A stretch of 5,938 bases of DNA, taken from JAHRVQ01 sp047616645 (GTDB lineage: Bacteria > Pseudomonadota > Gammaproteobacteria > Pseudomonadales > Azotimanducaceae). The position numbers and the translations under genes are program-made. Shown here one piece after another: positions 1 to 5,814 of the stretch. The notes below the pieces were generated by a model. It did no database searches, was not told the DNA's origin, and worked only from the letters and a program-made list of their open reading frames with translations. Location of the stretch: the NCBI GenBank assembly GCA_047616645.1, contig JBLHIH010000195.1:1-5938 (forward strand), in the 5' to 3' direction. Numbering within the stretch: position 1 is the first letter of the stretch; each line of letters starts with the position of its first letter.

Positions 1-896
1 TAGATCACGCCGCTGCAGCTTTGTTCCCCCAATATTCCCGGTCTCGACTTCAGCAATGGATAGAGGAAGGGAAATTGACTGTTGATGGCAAAGTATTGAA
101 GGCGAAAACCAAAGTTTCACTAGGGGCTAAAATTGAAATATGTGCAAGCCCAGACAGTACCCACCATGAACCTGAGGAAATAGCCTTAAATATTGTTTTT
201 GAGGATGAAAGTATCGCCGTGCTTAACAAGCCTTTAGGTTTGGTTGTGCACCCGGGAGCGGGGAATCAAACCGGTACACTACTAAATGCATTACTACACC
301 ATTTTCCTAGCCTCGAATCCGTACCTCGTGCAGGAATAGTTCATCGTCTTGATAAAAATACGACAGGGTTGATGGTTGTCGCAAAAACCTTAGAGAGTCA
401 AAATCAACTTGTTAAACAATTGCAATCAAGAAAAGTGAAGAGAATTTATGAGGCGATTGTTTATGGAAAGGTTCCGCTGACCGGTAAAGTTGATGCGCCT
501 ATTGGGCGCCATCCTCAGACGCGTGTGAAGATGTCTGTCCAACCAAATGGTAAAGAAGCGATTACGCGTTATTCTCCATTGAGTGTTTTTAAGAGTCATA
601 CCCATTTAGAATTGTCACTGGAAACCGGTAGAACTCATCAAATTCGAGTTCATATGAGACATATCGGCCATTCGCTAGTGGGTGATCCAGCCTATGGAGG
701 TACCTTTAAGATACCTGCGGACAGCCCAGATGAGCAGCTCGTGAATTGTCTGAGGAATTTCCCTCGCCAAGCGCTCCATGCTCGATGTTTGTCATTTGAA
801 CATCCCCAAAGCCAAGACATTGTTGAATTCGAGGTAGTCTTACCGGCAGATATGACGGATCTTCTATCCTTGTTGGAGCGCAATGAAAGCGGGTAA
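1..896 (+). CDS. rluD: Ribosomal large subunit pseudouridine synthase D, 5'-truncated by the window edge
   Basis: RluD makes pseudouridines in helix 69 of 23S rRNA (E. coli positions 1911, 1915, 1917) and supports ribosome assembly in the cytoplasm. The reading frame is open to the left edge (first whole codon at nt 3), and the residues before the TTG at 21 continue the family alignment (DHAAALFPQYSRSRL against E. coli RLDQALAEMFPDYSRSRI). TTG 21 is therefore an internal Leu, not a start; about 20 N-terminal residues lie outside. Numbering from that Leu: an S4-like RNA-binding domain at about 1-45, then the RluA-type catalytic domain. The catalytic Asp is D111 in HRLDKNTTG (108-116), and the ETGRTHQIRVHM motif lies at 201-212. 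The gene ends in ESG-TAA and overlaps pgeF by 14 nt, as expected for translational coupling. Family identity is secure; RluD rather than RluC or RluA rests on overall similarity and the pgeF neighbour. Confidence 0.96.
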   Translation, partial: DHAAAALFPQYSRSRLQQWIEEGKLTVDGKVLKAKTKVSLGAKIEICASPDSTHHEPEEIALNIVFEDESIAVLNKPLGLVVHPGAGNQTGTLLNALLHHFPSLESVPRAGIVHRLDKNTTGLMVVAKTLESQNQLVKQLQSRKVKRIYEAIVYGKVPLTGKVDAPIGRHPQTRVKMSVQPNGKEAITRYSPLSVFKSHTHLELSLETGRTHQIRVHMRHIGHSLVGDPAYGGTFKIPADSPDEQLVNCLRNFPRQALHARCLSFEHPQSQDIVEFEVVLPADMTDLLSLLERNESG

Positions 897-1614
897 GTTC
901 ATAGAAATTCCAGATTGGAATCAACCCGAAAATATCAACATTGCTATTACAAGTCGCTGGGGAGGTGTTAGCGCCGCGCCCTTTGATGAATTCAATTTAG
1001 CGGGCCATGTAGGGGATGAGGATGTTTCAGTATTGCGTAATCGAAAGACCTTATGTGATCTTTTAGAACAGCGGCGATCGCCGATTTGGCTTCAACAAGT
1101 TCATTCAAAAAGAGTACTTAGTGTTGGTGATGCTGAAGACATTTTGTGTTTACCTAAAGCTGACGGCGCTTTTGCGGACCAAGTAGGCACGACGTTAGCT
1201 GTCATGACGGCAGATTGCATGCCCATATTAATGTGTAGTGATGATGGTCAAGAGTTTGCTGCCGTGCATGCAGGTTGGAGAGGCTTAGCCGCAGGCATAA
1301 TAGAGAGTGCGTTTAATAAATTTCGATCACAGAACTTGAATGTCTATTTGGGTCCGGCAATAGGTCCTTGCCATTATGAGGTCGGACAAGAAGTAAAGGA
1401 TAGCTTTCCGGTCTCCAAGGCATTCATTGCGTCTGAGAGAAATGGGCACTGGATGTTCGATATGTTTGGGGAGGCAGAGAATCAGTTTCAGAGCTTGGGG
1501 GTCAAAAAGGTTACCCGCAGTAAACACTGCACTTATTGTAATGGAAGTTTGTTTTCTTATCGCAGAGACGGTAAAACAGGTCGTTTTGCCTCTCTAATCT
1601 GGCGGGTTGACTAA
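883..1614 (+). CDS. pgeF: PgeF/YfiH family protein (polyphenol oxidase / purine nucleoside phosphorylase fold)
   Basis: A complete 243-aa protein of the usual family length (DUF152, LACC1/YfiH). Family members phosphorolyse or deaminate adenosine and related nucleosides; the E. coli protein is also reported to prevent serine being built into peptidoglycan in place of alanine (hence pgeF). Older databases call it laccase or polyphenol oxidase. The metal site is present: H74 in WLQQVHSKRV, C112 in AVMTADCMP and H129 in AAVHAGWRGL. Also seen are GPAIGPCHYEVG (157-168) and the C-terminal CTYCNGSLFSYRRDGKTGR region (216-234). The ATG at 883 lies inside the end of rluD, with GGAG at 875-878 as a close Shine-Dalgarno, so it is probably translated from the rluD mRNA. 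There is no signal peptide, so it should be cytoplasmic. The stop codon lies in a hairpin shared with the convergent gene. Which substrate is physiological here cannot be read from sequence. Confidence 0.95.
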   Translation: MKAGKFIEIPDWNQPENINIAITSRWGGVSAAPFDEFNLAGHVGDEDVSVLRNRKTLCDLLEQRRSPIWLQQVHSKRVLSVGDAEDILCLPKADGAFADQVGTTLAVMTADCMPILMCSDDGQEFAAVHAGWRGLAAGIIESAFNKFRSQNLNVYLGPAIGPCHYEVGQEVKDSFPVSKAFIASERNGHWMFDMFGEAENQFQSLGVKKVTRSKHCTYCNGSLFSYRRDGKTGRFASLIWRVD

Positions 1615-1618
1615 CCCG
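1603..1618. terminator. Candidate bidirectional terminator hairpin over two overlapping stop codons
   Basis: A perfect 6-bp inverted repeat, CGGGTT / AACCCG, with a GACT loop. It contains both the TAA of pgeF (1612-1614) and the TAG of the convergent DUF4124 gene (1613-1611). On the + strand a short T-run (ATTTTC, 1623-1628) follows after a few bases; on the - strand no T-run follows. There is no other space for a terminator between the genes. The stem is short and the U-tract displaced, so terminator function is an inference. Confidence 0.45.
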
Positions 1619-2150
1619 AGCAATTTTCTCGAATAATATTGCGGGCATCATCTTCTTTAAGCGATTTTTCTTCAGGGCTTAGCGTGCGATTCTGACCCTT
1701 TTCATCCGATATACGAACCCGACTAAACATTTCTAGTTTTGCTAGGTTGTTCTTGCCAATGCGGCAATTAGATTTTTTCTCTGAGGCTATTTCGGCCGCA
1801 AGTAATGCCCGCTCTTTCGCTATTGCATAGTCGGGATTGGCTTCAGTTGTACCTTCACTTGTACCGCGGGGTGAATCGGGAATTTTACTTGTTTTTCCAG
1901 CTTTTGGCGCGACTTGCTCTCCAAATCGGCGGATCGTGCTAACATGGCGCGCTTTGTACCCTTGAGGGTTTCGCTCGGCATAGTTTGTAATACCGTTCTC
2001 GTCTACCCAAGTATAATAATCTTCCTTGGCGTCTAAGGAAGTTGTTAATGCACACAAGGAAAATGTGATGGCAATACAGTGCATCGTGAAAAACGATTGA
2101 GTGAAAAATACAGGTTTACAAAGTCTAATATAAGGTATGAAATCTCTCAT
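1611..2150 (-). CDS. Small exported DUF4124 domain-containing protein of unknown function
   Basis: A 179-aa protein of unknown function. After a hydrophobic N-terminal segment (about 24-41, CIAITFSLCALTTSLDA) comes the DUF4124 signature YYTWVDENGITNYAERNP (45-62), a short all-beta module common near the N-terminus of exported gammaproteobacterial proteins. A low-complexity linker rich in K, S, P, T and G (80-107) leads to a charged, probably helical region with NCRIGKNNLAKLE (128-140) and RIIRENC-like ending (NIIRENC, 171-177). C129 and C177 could form a periplasmic disulfide. No good lipobox is seen. The start is uncertain: ATG at 2150 gives an unusually long pre-signal segment of about 23 residues; ATG at 2084 would give a more compact signal peptide but with no basic n-region. 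Neither has a clear Shine-Dalgarno. It is divergent from ilvB and overlaps the end of pgeF by 4 nt. I recall DUF4124 genes next to ilvI in Pseudomonas, so the neighbourhood may be conserved. Confidence 0.85.
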   Translation of the reverse strand: MRDFIPYIRLCKPVFFTQSFFTMHCIAITFSLCALTTSLDAKEDYYTWVDENGITNYAERNPQGYKARHVSTIRRFGEQVAPKAGKTSKIPDSPRGTSEGTTEANPDYAIAKERALLAAEIASEKKSNCRIGKNNLAKLEMFSRVRISDEKGQNRTLSPEEKSLKEDDARNIIRENCSG

Positions 2151-2195
2151 CTACAGTGATGTCACATATTAGGATGCACCTAGTTTACTTGAAGA

Positions 2196-2225
2196 ATTAG
2201 AGATTATCGATAGAAGAGATGTCTA
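2196..2225 (-). promoter_or_regulatory. Possible sigma70 promoter for the DUF4124 gene
   Basis: On the - strand, TAGACA (2225-2220) and TCTAAT (2201-2196) each match the -35 and -10 consensus at 5 of 6 positions with an 18-nt spacer. The predicted transcript would start near 2189, about 39 nt before the ATG at 2150. AT-rich DNA makes chance matches common here, so this is tentative. Confidence 0.3.
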
Positions 2226-2302
2226 GTACGCTATTTTCGTTTAAAAATGACGGCCTGCAACATATTTTTTTCAAATTAGTTATGCTACGCAGATGGGATA
2301 CC

Positions 2303-2330
2303 TTGCAAACGAGGGTAGATCGCCTATCGT
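2303..2330 (+). promoter_or_regulatory. Probable sigma70 promoter of ilvB-ilvH
   Basis: TTGCAA (-35, 2303-2308) and TATCGT (-10, 2325-2330) are separated by 16 nt, with an AT-rich stretch just upstream (2262-2280, containing seven T in a row). The start site would be near 2337, leaving an untranslated leader of about 46 nt. The -35 block and following bases (cTTGCAAACGA, 2302-2312) are identical over 11 nt to the strong promoter at 5849-5876, which also has a 16-nt spacer. The -10 is weaker and the discriminator (CTTC) is not GC-rich. The leader is too short for a classical branched-chain leader-peptide attenuator. Confidence 0.55.
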
Positions 2331-2370
2331 CTTCATTTTTTAATGTGGGCTGTTTTTAAAGAAAAGATTA

Positions 2371-2377
2371 GAGGAAG
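2371..2377 (+). promoter_or_regulatory. Ribosome binding site selecting the TTG start of ilvB
   Basis: GAGGAAG contains AGGA at 2372-2375, 7 nt before TTG 2383 but 13 nt before the next in-frame ATG (2389). The spacing favours the TTG start, and the resulting N-terminus MEMLSGGD resembles the MELLSGAE start of Pseudomonas-type IlvI. Confidence 0.7.
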
Positions 2378-2382
2378 TAGCG

Positions 2383-4119
2383 TTGGAAATGTTATCGGGC
2401 GGAGACATCGTCATTAGATGTCTTCAAGAGGAGAAAGTGGAGTTCATTTTTGGTTACCCAGGGGGTGCGATACTCCATATTTATGATGCGGTCCATAGAC
2501 AAAATAATATTCAGCATGTGTTGGTCCGTCACGAGCAAGCTGCAACCCATATGGCAGATGGTTACGCCCGTAGTACCGGTAAGCCAGGCGTCGTATTTGT
2601 TACCTCTGGCCCTGGTGCGACGAATGCCATTACAGGTATTGCGACGGCATTTATGGACTCGATTCCCATGGTTGTGGTTTCTGGACAAGTTCAGAGCCAC
2701 CTGATAGGAACTGATTCGTTTCAAGAAACAGATATGATCGGAATATCACGGCCTATCGTCAAACATAGTTTTTTAGTAAAAAAAGCAGAAGATATTCCCG
2801 GGATAATGAAGAAGGCATTTTTGATCGCGACGACTGGTCGACCTGGTCCGGTGGTTATCGATATCCCAAAAGACATTACCGCTCCTACTGATCTTGTGCC
2901 TTATGAATACCCAAGTGAAGTCAACATTAGGTCGTATAGTCCGGCCCAAAAAGGACATTCTGGCCAAATAAAAAAAGCTGTCTCCATGCTGATTGGCGCT
3001 GAAAGGCCGATGATCTATACCGGTGGCGGTGTGGTGCTTGGGGATGCATGCGATCTCCTTACTCAAATTGTTCGAGTAACTGGTATGCCGATCACTAATA
3101 CGTTGATGGGTTTAGGTGCTTACCCTGCTACCGACAAGCAGTTTCTTGGGATGTTGGGCATGCATGGTACTTATGAAGCAAATATGGCAATGCATCACTG
3201 CGATATGATACTAGCCGTAGGTGCGAGATTTGATGATCGTGTAACAAATACTATCTCAAAGTTTTGTCCTTACGCCAAAATTATTCACGTAGATATAGAT
3301 CCCACTTCAATTTCTAAAAACGTCGTCGTTGATATACCTATTGTCGGACCGGTTAAGAGCGTATTGGCCGAGATGCTTACCTTATTGAAAACGGCAGTAT
3401 CAAGGCGTGATGAAAAGCAGGAAATGTTGCTTCGAGAATGGTGGAATCAAATTGAAGGTTGGCGTAAACAAGAATGCCTAAAGATTGAGCGTACCGATGC
3501 TAATTCGCCAATTCTTCCTCAAGAGGCAGTTGCCGCGGTATACAAAGTGACTAAAGGAGAATCTTATGTCTCCACAGACGTTGGCCAACATCAAATGTTT
3601 GCGGCGCTTTACTACCCCTTTGATAAACCTAGAAGGTGGATAAATTCTGGAGGTCTTGGAACCATGGGCTTTGGGCTTCCCGCTGCGATGGGAGTACAGA
3701 TGGCTTACCCAGATGCCGTAGTTACTTGTATCACCGGCGATGGTAGTATCCAAATGAATATTCAAGAGTTGTCCACTTGTAGTCAGTATGGCTTACCAAT
3801 TAAGGTTGTTTGCCTTAATAATCGATCTCTAGGCATGGTTCGTCAATGGCAAGATATGCATTACGAAGGCCGGCACTCCCAAAGTTATATGGATTCGATT
3901 CCTGATTTTGTCAAGTTAGTTGAATCCTATGGACATGTTGGCTTTAGTGTCTCTCAGTTTGATGATTTAGAATCTGTGCTGGAGGAGGCCTATGCCTTAA
4001 CTAACAAGCTTGTTTTTATTGAAGTTCAAATTGATCCAGAAGAGCACATCTATCCCATGCATGTCGCGCCAAATGGTTCCATGCGAGACATGTGGTTGAA
4101 AAAGGGAGTACGGACATAA
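2383..4119 (+). CDS. ilvB: Acetolactate synthase (AHAS), large catalytic subunit
   Basis: ThDP-dependent acetohydroxyacid synthase catalytic subunit (ilvB or ilvI by convention; closest in style to Pseudomonas IlvI). It condenses two pyruvates to 2-acetolactate (valine, leucine branch) or pyruvate with 2-ketobutyrate to 2-aceto-2-hydroxybutyrate (isoleucine) in the cytoplasm. At 578 aa it is full length. The ThDP pyrimidine domain (about 4-170) has YPGGA (25-29) and the catalytic Glu E51 in RHEQAATHMADGYAR; the central FAD-binding domain spans about 195-335; the ThDP pyrophosphate domain (about 380-550) has GDGS (452-455) and LNN (478-480), with D453 and N480 as the Mg ligands. W489 matches the plant herbicide-site Trp574. 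Q104 stands where plants have Pro197 and N564 about where they have Ser653. TTG start chosen from the Shine-Dalgarno and N-terminal similarity. The stop overlaps the ilvH start by 1 nt (TAATG), so the subunits are coupled. Confidence 0.97.
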   Translation: MEMLSGGDIVIRCLQEEKVEFIFGYPGGAILHIYDAVHRQNNIQHVLVRHEQAATHMADGYARSTGKPGVVFVTSGPGATNAITGIATAFMDSIPMVVVSGQVQSHLIGTDSFQETDMIGISRPIVKHSFLVKKAEDIPGIMKKAFLIATTGRPGPVVIDIPKDITAPTDLVPYEYPSEVNIRSYSPAQKGHSGQIKKAVSMLIGAERPMIYTGGGVVLGDACDLLTQIVRVTGMPITNTLMGLGAYPATDKQFLGMLGMHGTYEANMAMHHCDMILAVGARFDDRVTNTISKFCPYAKIIHVDIDPTSISKNVVVDIPIVGPVKSVLAEMLTLLKTAVSRRDEKQEMLLREWWNQIEGWRKQECLKIERTDANSPILPQEAVAAVYKVTKGESYVSTDVGQHQMFAALYYPFDKPRRWINSGGLGTMGFGLPAAMGVQMAYPDAVVTCITGDGSIQMNIQELSTCSQYGLPIKVVCLNNRSLGMVRQWQDMHYEGRHSQSYMDSIPDFVKLVESYGHVGFSVSQFDDLESVLEEAYALTNKLVFIEVQIDPEEHIYPMHVAPNGSMRDMWLKKGVRT

Positions 4120-4610
4120 TGAAAAGAATAATATCCGTATTAATGGAAAATGAGGCGGGCGCGTTGTCGAGAGTAGTTGGTTTGTTTGCTCAGCGAAATT
4201 ACAACATAGAGACATTGACTGTGGCGCCAACGGAAGACGAAACACTGTCCCGATTGACTGTGACGACGGTTGCCAGTGATCACCAGATTGAACAGATTAC
4301 AAAACAACTTAACAAGCTCATAGAGGTGGTCAAGTTGGTTGATTTGACTGATGGAGAGCATGTTGAACGAGAATTGATGTTGATTAAAATTAAAGCTACA
4401 GGGCCGCAAAGAGAAGAAGTTAAGCGCCTCGCTGATATTTTTCGTGGTCAGATAGTGGACGTTAGTGCCAATGCTTATACCATTCAGCTTACAGGGGATT
4501 CTGAAAAGCTAAATGCCTTCATTCGTAGTGTGACAGAATCAACGGTCCTTGAGGTCGTTAGAACAGGCGTGTCAGGGCTTTCTCGCGGTGAGAAAATACT
4601 GGCGATATAA
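4119..4610 (+). CDS. ilvH: Acetolactate synthase, small regulatory subunit
   Basis: The 163-aa partner of IlvB (IlvH/IlvN); it activates the catalytic subunit and carries the valine feedback site. An N-terminal ACT domain (about 2-77) begins MKRIISVLMENEAGALSRV and contains RNYNIETLTVAP. The residues known to line the valine site in E. coli IlvH are conserved: N11, G14, S17 and N29, so feedback inhibition by valine is expected. The C-terminal domain (about 80-163) has HVERELMLIKI, EIFRGQIIDV-like DIFRGQIVDV and ends GVSGLSRGEKILAI, the usual family end. The ATG at 4119 was chosen over the in-frame GTG at 4092 because GGGAG at 4104-4108 lies 10 nt before it and the protein then matches family length and N-terminus. 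ilvC does not follow. Confidence 0.97.
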   Translation: MKRIISVLMENEAGALSRVVGLFAQRNYNIETLTVAPTEDETLSRLTVTTVASDHQIEQITKQLNKLIEVVKLVDLTDGEHVERELMLIKIKATGPQREEVKRLADIFRGQIVDVSANAYTIQLTGDSEKLNAFIRSVTESTVLEVVRTGVSGLSRGEKILAI

Positions 4611-4656
4611 GGTTTTGTATCGAAAAAGTTTAATATCGAAGATCTGATTGTTTATT

Positions 4657-4687
4657 TTAACCTTTCTATTTGCTGATAGAAAGTTAA
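4657..4687 (+). repeat. 12-bp AT-rich inverted repeat (hairpin) between ilvH and pssA
   Basis: TTAAC(C)TTTCTAT (4657-4669) pairs with ATAGAAAGTTAA (4676-4687) around the 6-nt loop TTGCTG. Pairing is perfect over 12 bp except for one bulged C. No T-run follows, so it does not look like a standard intrinsic terminator. It could be an mRNA processing or stability hairpin between the ilv and pssA cistrons, or a protein-binding palindrome in DNA. The 110-nt gap (4611-4720) shows no convincing promoter for pssA. Confidence 0.6.
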
Positions 4688-4712
4688 GTAGGCTTGCTAG
4701 AAGAAAATTGAA

Positions 4713-4717
4713 AGGAG
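4713..4717 (+). promoter_or_regulatory. Strong ribosome binding site of pssA with a double ATG
   Basis: AGGAG (within AAAGGAG, 4711-4717) lies 3 nt before the ATG at 4721 and 6 nt before the immediately following ATG at 4724. The spacing favours the second ATG as the main start; the two choices differ by one residue. Confidence 0.75.
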
Positions 4718-4720
4718 ACC

Positions 4721-5548
4721 ATGATGAGCAATGATCACCAGGAGTTTGAAGGAGACGCGAGTAATGCGAATCCGGATGTTGGAGACAAAATCGCATCCCT
4801 GTTTGAAGTCAAAGAAGAGCGTGCGGGTCTTCGCCGTGGTATTTACTTATTGCCAAACTCTGTCACGACAGGTGCTTTATTTTCAGGGTTTTACGCAATT
4901 ATCGCTGCCATGAGTGGCGCCTATGAGAATGCAGCGATAGCTATTGTGGTTGCAGGTTTTTTGGATGCCCTTGATGGTCGTGTAGCAAGAATGACTAATA
5001 CGCAAAGTGAGTTTGGCGTTCAATATGACAGTTTATCTGACATGGTAGCTTTTGGTGTGGCCCCCGCTGTCCTTATGTTCAGTTGGGTCTTGTCTGGATT
5101 AGGTAAGATCGGTTGGGTGATCGCTTTTCTATATATGGCTTGTGCTGCGCTTCGCCTTGCTCGATTTAATACGAAACCGGACAATAGAGTTTTTTTTGGT
5201 TTGAATAGTCCGATGGCGGCGGGCGTATTGGCAGCGATGGTTTGGGTTTGGAGTGAGCACCTTGGGACAGTACCGAATATCGAGGTGAGAGTGCCTTTGG
5301 CGTTGTTAACGGCCATGTTGGCGCTCTTAATGGTCAGCAACATTCATTACTTCAGCCCTAAAAAATTGAATGCTCAGAAACGCGCTCCTTTTATTCATAT
5401 GCTAGGCATCATTGTCATCTTTGCCTTTGTGGCTGCGAATCCACCTGTGGCATTACTCATACTTGGGGTTACTTACGCTGCATCTGGCCCTATACAGGCC
5501 TTAGTGAAGAAGAAAAAAGTGACTCAGGAAGTTGCTGAAAGCGAATAG
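4721..5548 (+). CDS. pssA: CDP-diacylglycerol--serine O-phosphatidyltransferase, type II
   Basis: Phosphatidylserine synthase of the CDP-alcohol phosphatidyltransferase family: an integral inner-membrane enzyme that transfers phosphatidate from CDP-diacylglycerol to L-serine, the first step to phosphatidylethanolamine. It differs from E. coli PssA, which is a phospholipase-D-like peripheral enzyme (type I). The family motif D-x2-DG-x2-AR-x8-G-x3-D-x3-D is complete: D82, D85, G86, A89, R90, G99, D103, D107, the Asp residues binding metal. A polar, acidic N-terminal tail (1-36) precedes RRGIYLLPNSVTTGALFSG (38-56) and about seven to eight hydrophobic segments (roughly 45-66, 70-80, 109-125, 130-147, 163-178, 191-207, 224-240, 243-262). 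The C-terminus is basic then acidic (KKKK at 263-266). Length 275 aa is normal. Coordinates use the first ATG; the second (4724) has better spacing. It may be co-transcribed with ilvBH or have its own weak promoter. Presence after ilvH, or after ilvC, is a known gammaproteobacterial arrangement. Confidence 0.95.
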   Translation: MMSNDHQEFEGDASNANPDVGDKIASLFEVKEERAGLRRGIYLLPNSVTTGALFSGFYAIIAAMSGAYENAAIAIVVAGFLDALDGRVARMTNTQSEFGVQYDSLSDMVAFGVAPAVLMFSWVLSGLGKIGWVIAFLYMACAALRLARFNTKPDNRVFFGLNSPMAAGVLAAMVWVWSEHLGTVPNIEVRVPLALLTAMLALLMVSNIHYFSPKKLNAQKRAPFIHMLGIIVIFAFVAANPPVALLILGVTYAASGPIQALVKKKKVTQEVAESE

Positions 5549-5625
5549 GAATCAGCGGCTAATGGGTCTTGAAAGGCTACGGAAACTTGCCCTGAAATCT
5601 TTTTATAAATAATCCTTGTTCTTAC

Positions 5626-5654
5626 GTGACAAGCCGGTATGTGATCTGTATAGT
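5626..5654 (+). promoter_or_regulatory. Strong sigma70 promoter P1 with GC-rich discriminator
   Basis: GTGACA (-35, 5626-5631) and TATAGT (-10, 5649-5654) each match consensus at 5 of 6 positions with a 17-nt spacer. AT-rich DNA at 5595-5614 could serve as an UP element. The discriminator CCGCG (5655-5659) is GC-rich, the feature associated with stringent (ppGpp/DksA) control of stable-RNA promoters. Transcription should start near 5660-5661, at the foot of the hairpin listed next. Confidence 0.65.
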
Positions 5655-5660
5655 CCGCGT

Positions 5661-5701
5661 CTCTTGATTGATAAGTAGGTTTTAAAGCTACTTTTCAAGA
5701 G
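5661..5701 (+). ncRNA. Two-part hairpin at the predicted 5' end of the P1 transcript
   Basis: CTCTTGA (5661-5667) pairs with TCAAGAG (5695-5701), and inside it AAGTAG (5673-5678) pairs with CTACTT (5688-5693) around a 9-nt loop, leaving an asymmetric internal loop (5 nt against 1). The total is 13 bp. The RNA would begin at the outer stem. It is followed by GAATTTTC, a poor U-tract. Possible roles are a 5'-protective leader stem, an antitermination element or a weak early terminator; no boxA sequence (TGCTCTTTA-like) is seen near it. This is a structure call, not a named RNA family. Confidence 0.4.
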
Positions 5702-5722
5702 GAATTTTCATTCGAATACTAT

Positions 5723-5746
5723 GTTTTTATAGTCGGTTTTATAGCC
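5723..5746 (+). repeat. Imperfect 12-nt tandem repeat
   Basis: GTTTTTATAGTC (5723-5734) is followed directly by GGTTTTATAGCC (5735-5746), identical at 10 of 12 positions. The first copy also provides half of a 5-bp dyad, ACTAT (5718-5722) / ATAGT (5729-5733). The unit lies between the two promoters; it may be a small duplication or a pair of binding sites. Confidence 0.5.
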
Positions 5747-5814
5747 ACTTTGTTAGTAAGATTTGTTATTAGCGAGGCTCAGAAAGAAGATTTTTAGCGC
5801 TGACTTTGTAGTGT

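Noticed and set aside
692..924. Antisense frames opposite the end of rluD.
   Set aside because: They are shadows of the well-conserved rluD and pgeF frames, with no family resemblance or ribosome binding site.
1072..1083. Perfect 12-bp palindrome CGGCGATCGCCG containing the octamer GCGATCGC.
   Set aside because: It lies inside pgeF coding for ordinary residues; one copy is no evidence for a HIP1-like repeat or a regulatory site.
2255..2286. Alternative ilvB promoter CTGCAA / TATGCT.
   Set aside because: The 20-nt spacer is too long and both boxes match less well than the site at 2303-2330.
2314..2341. GGTAG / CTATC stem followed by TTCATTTTTT, resembling an attenuator before ilvB.
   Set aside because: Only 5 bp with a G-U pair, the T-run is several bases away, and the stem overlaps the proposed promoter -10.
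2219..2359. A 46-codon frame upstream of ilvB starting at an ATG preceded by GAAGAG, with Ile, Leu and Val codons clustered at residues 16-23; possible ilv leader peptide.
   Set aside because: It starts upstream of the best ilv promoter, the Shine-Dalgarno is too close to the ATG, and there is no run of consecutive branched-chain codons. It would also read through the only candidate terminator stem.
4092..4118. Upstream GTG start for ilvH adding nine residues.
   Set aside because: It would put the start well inside ilvB without a good ribosome binding site; the ATG at 4119 gives the standard 163-aa protein.
5711..5717. TTCGAAT, matching a tRNA T-loop.
   Set aside because: The flanking 5-nt arms do not pair and no acceptor, D or anticodon stems are found.
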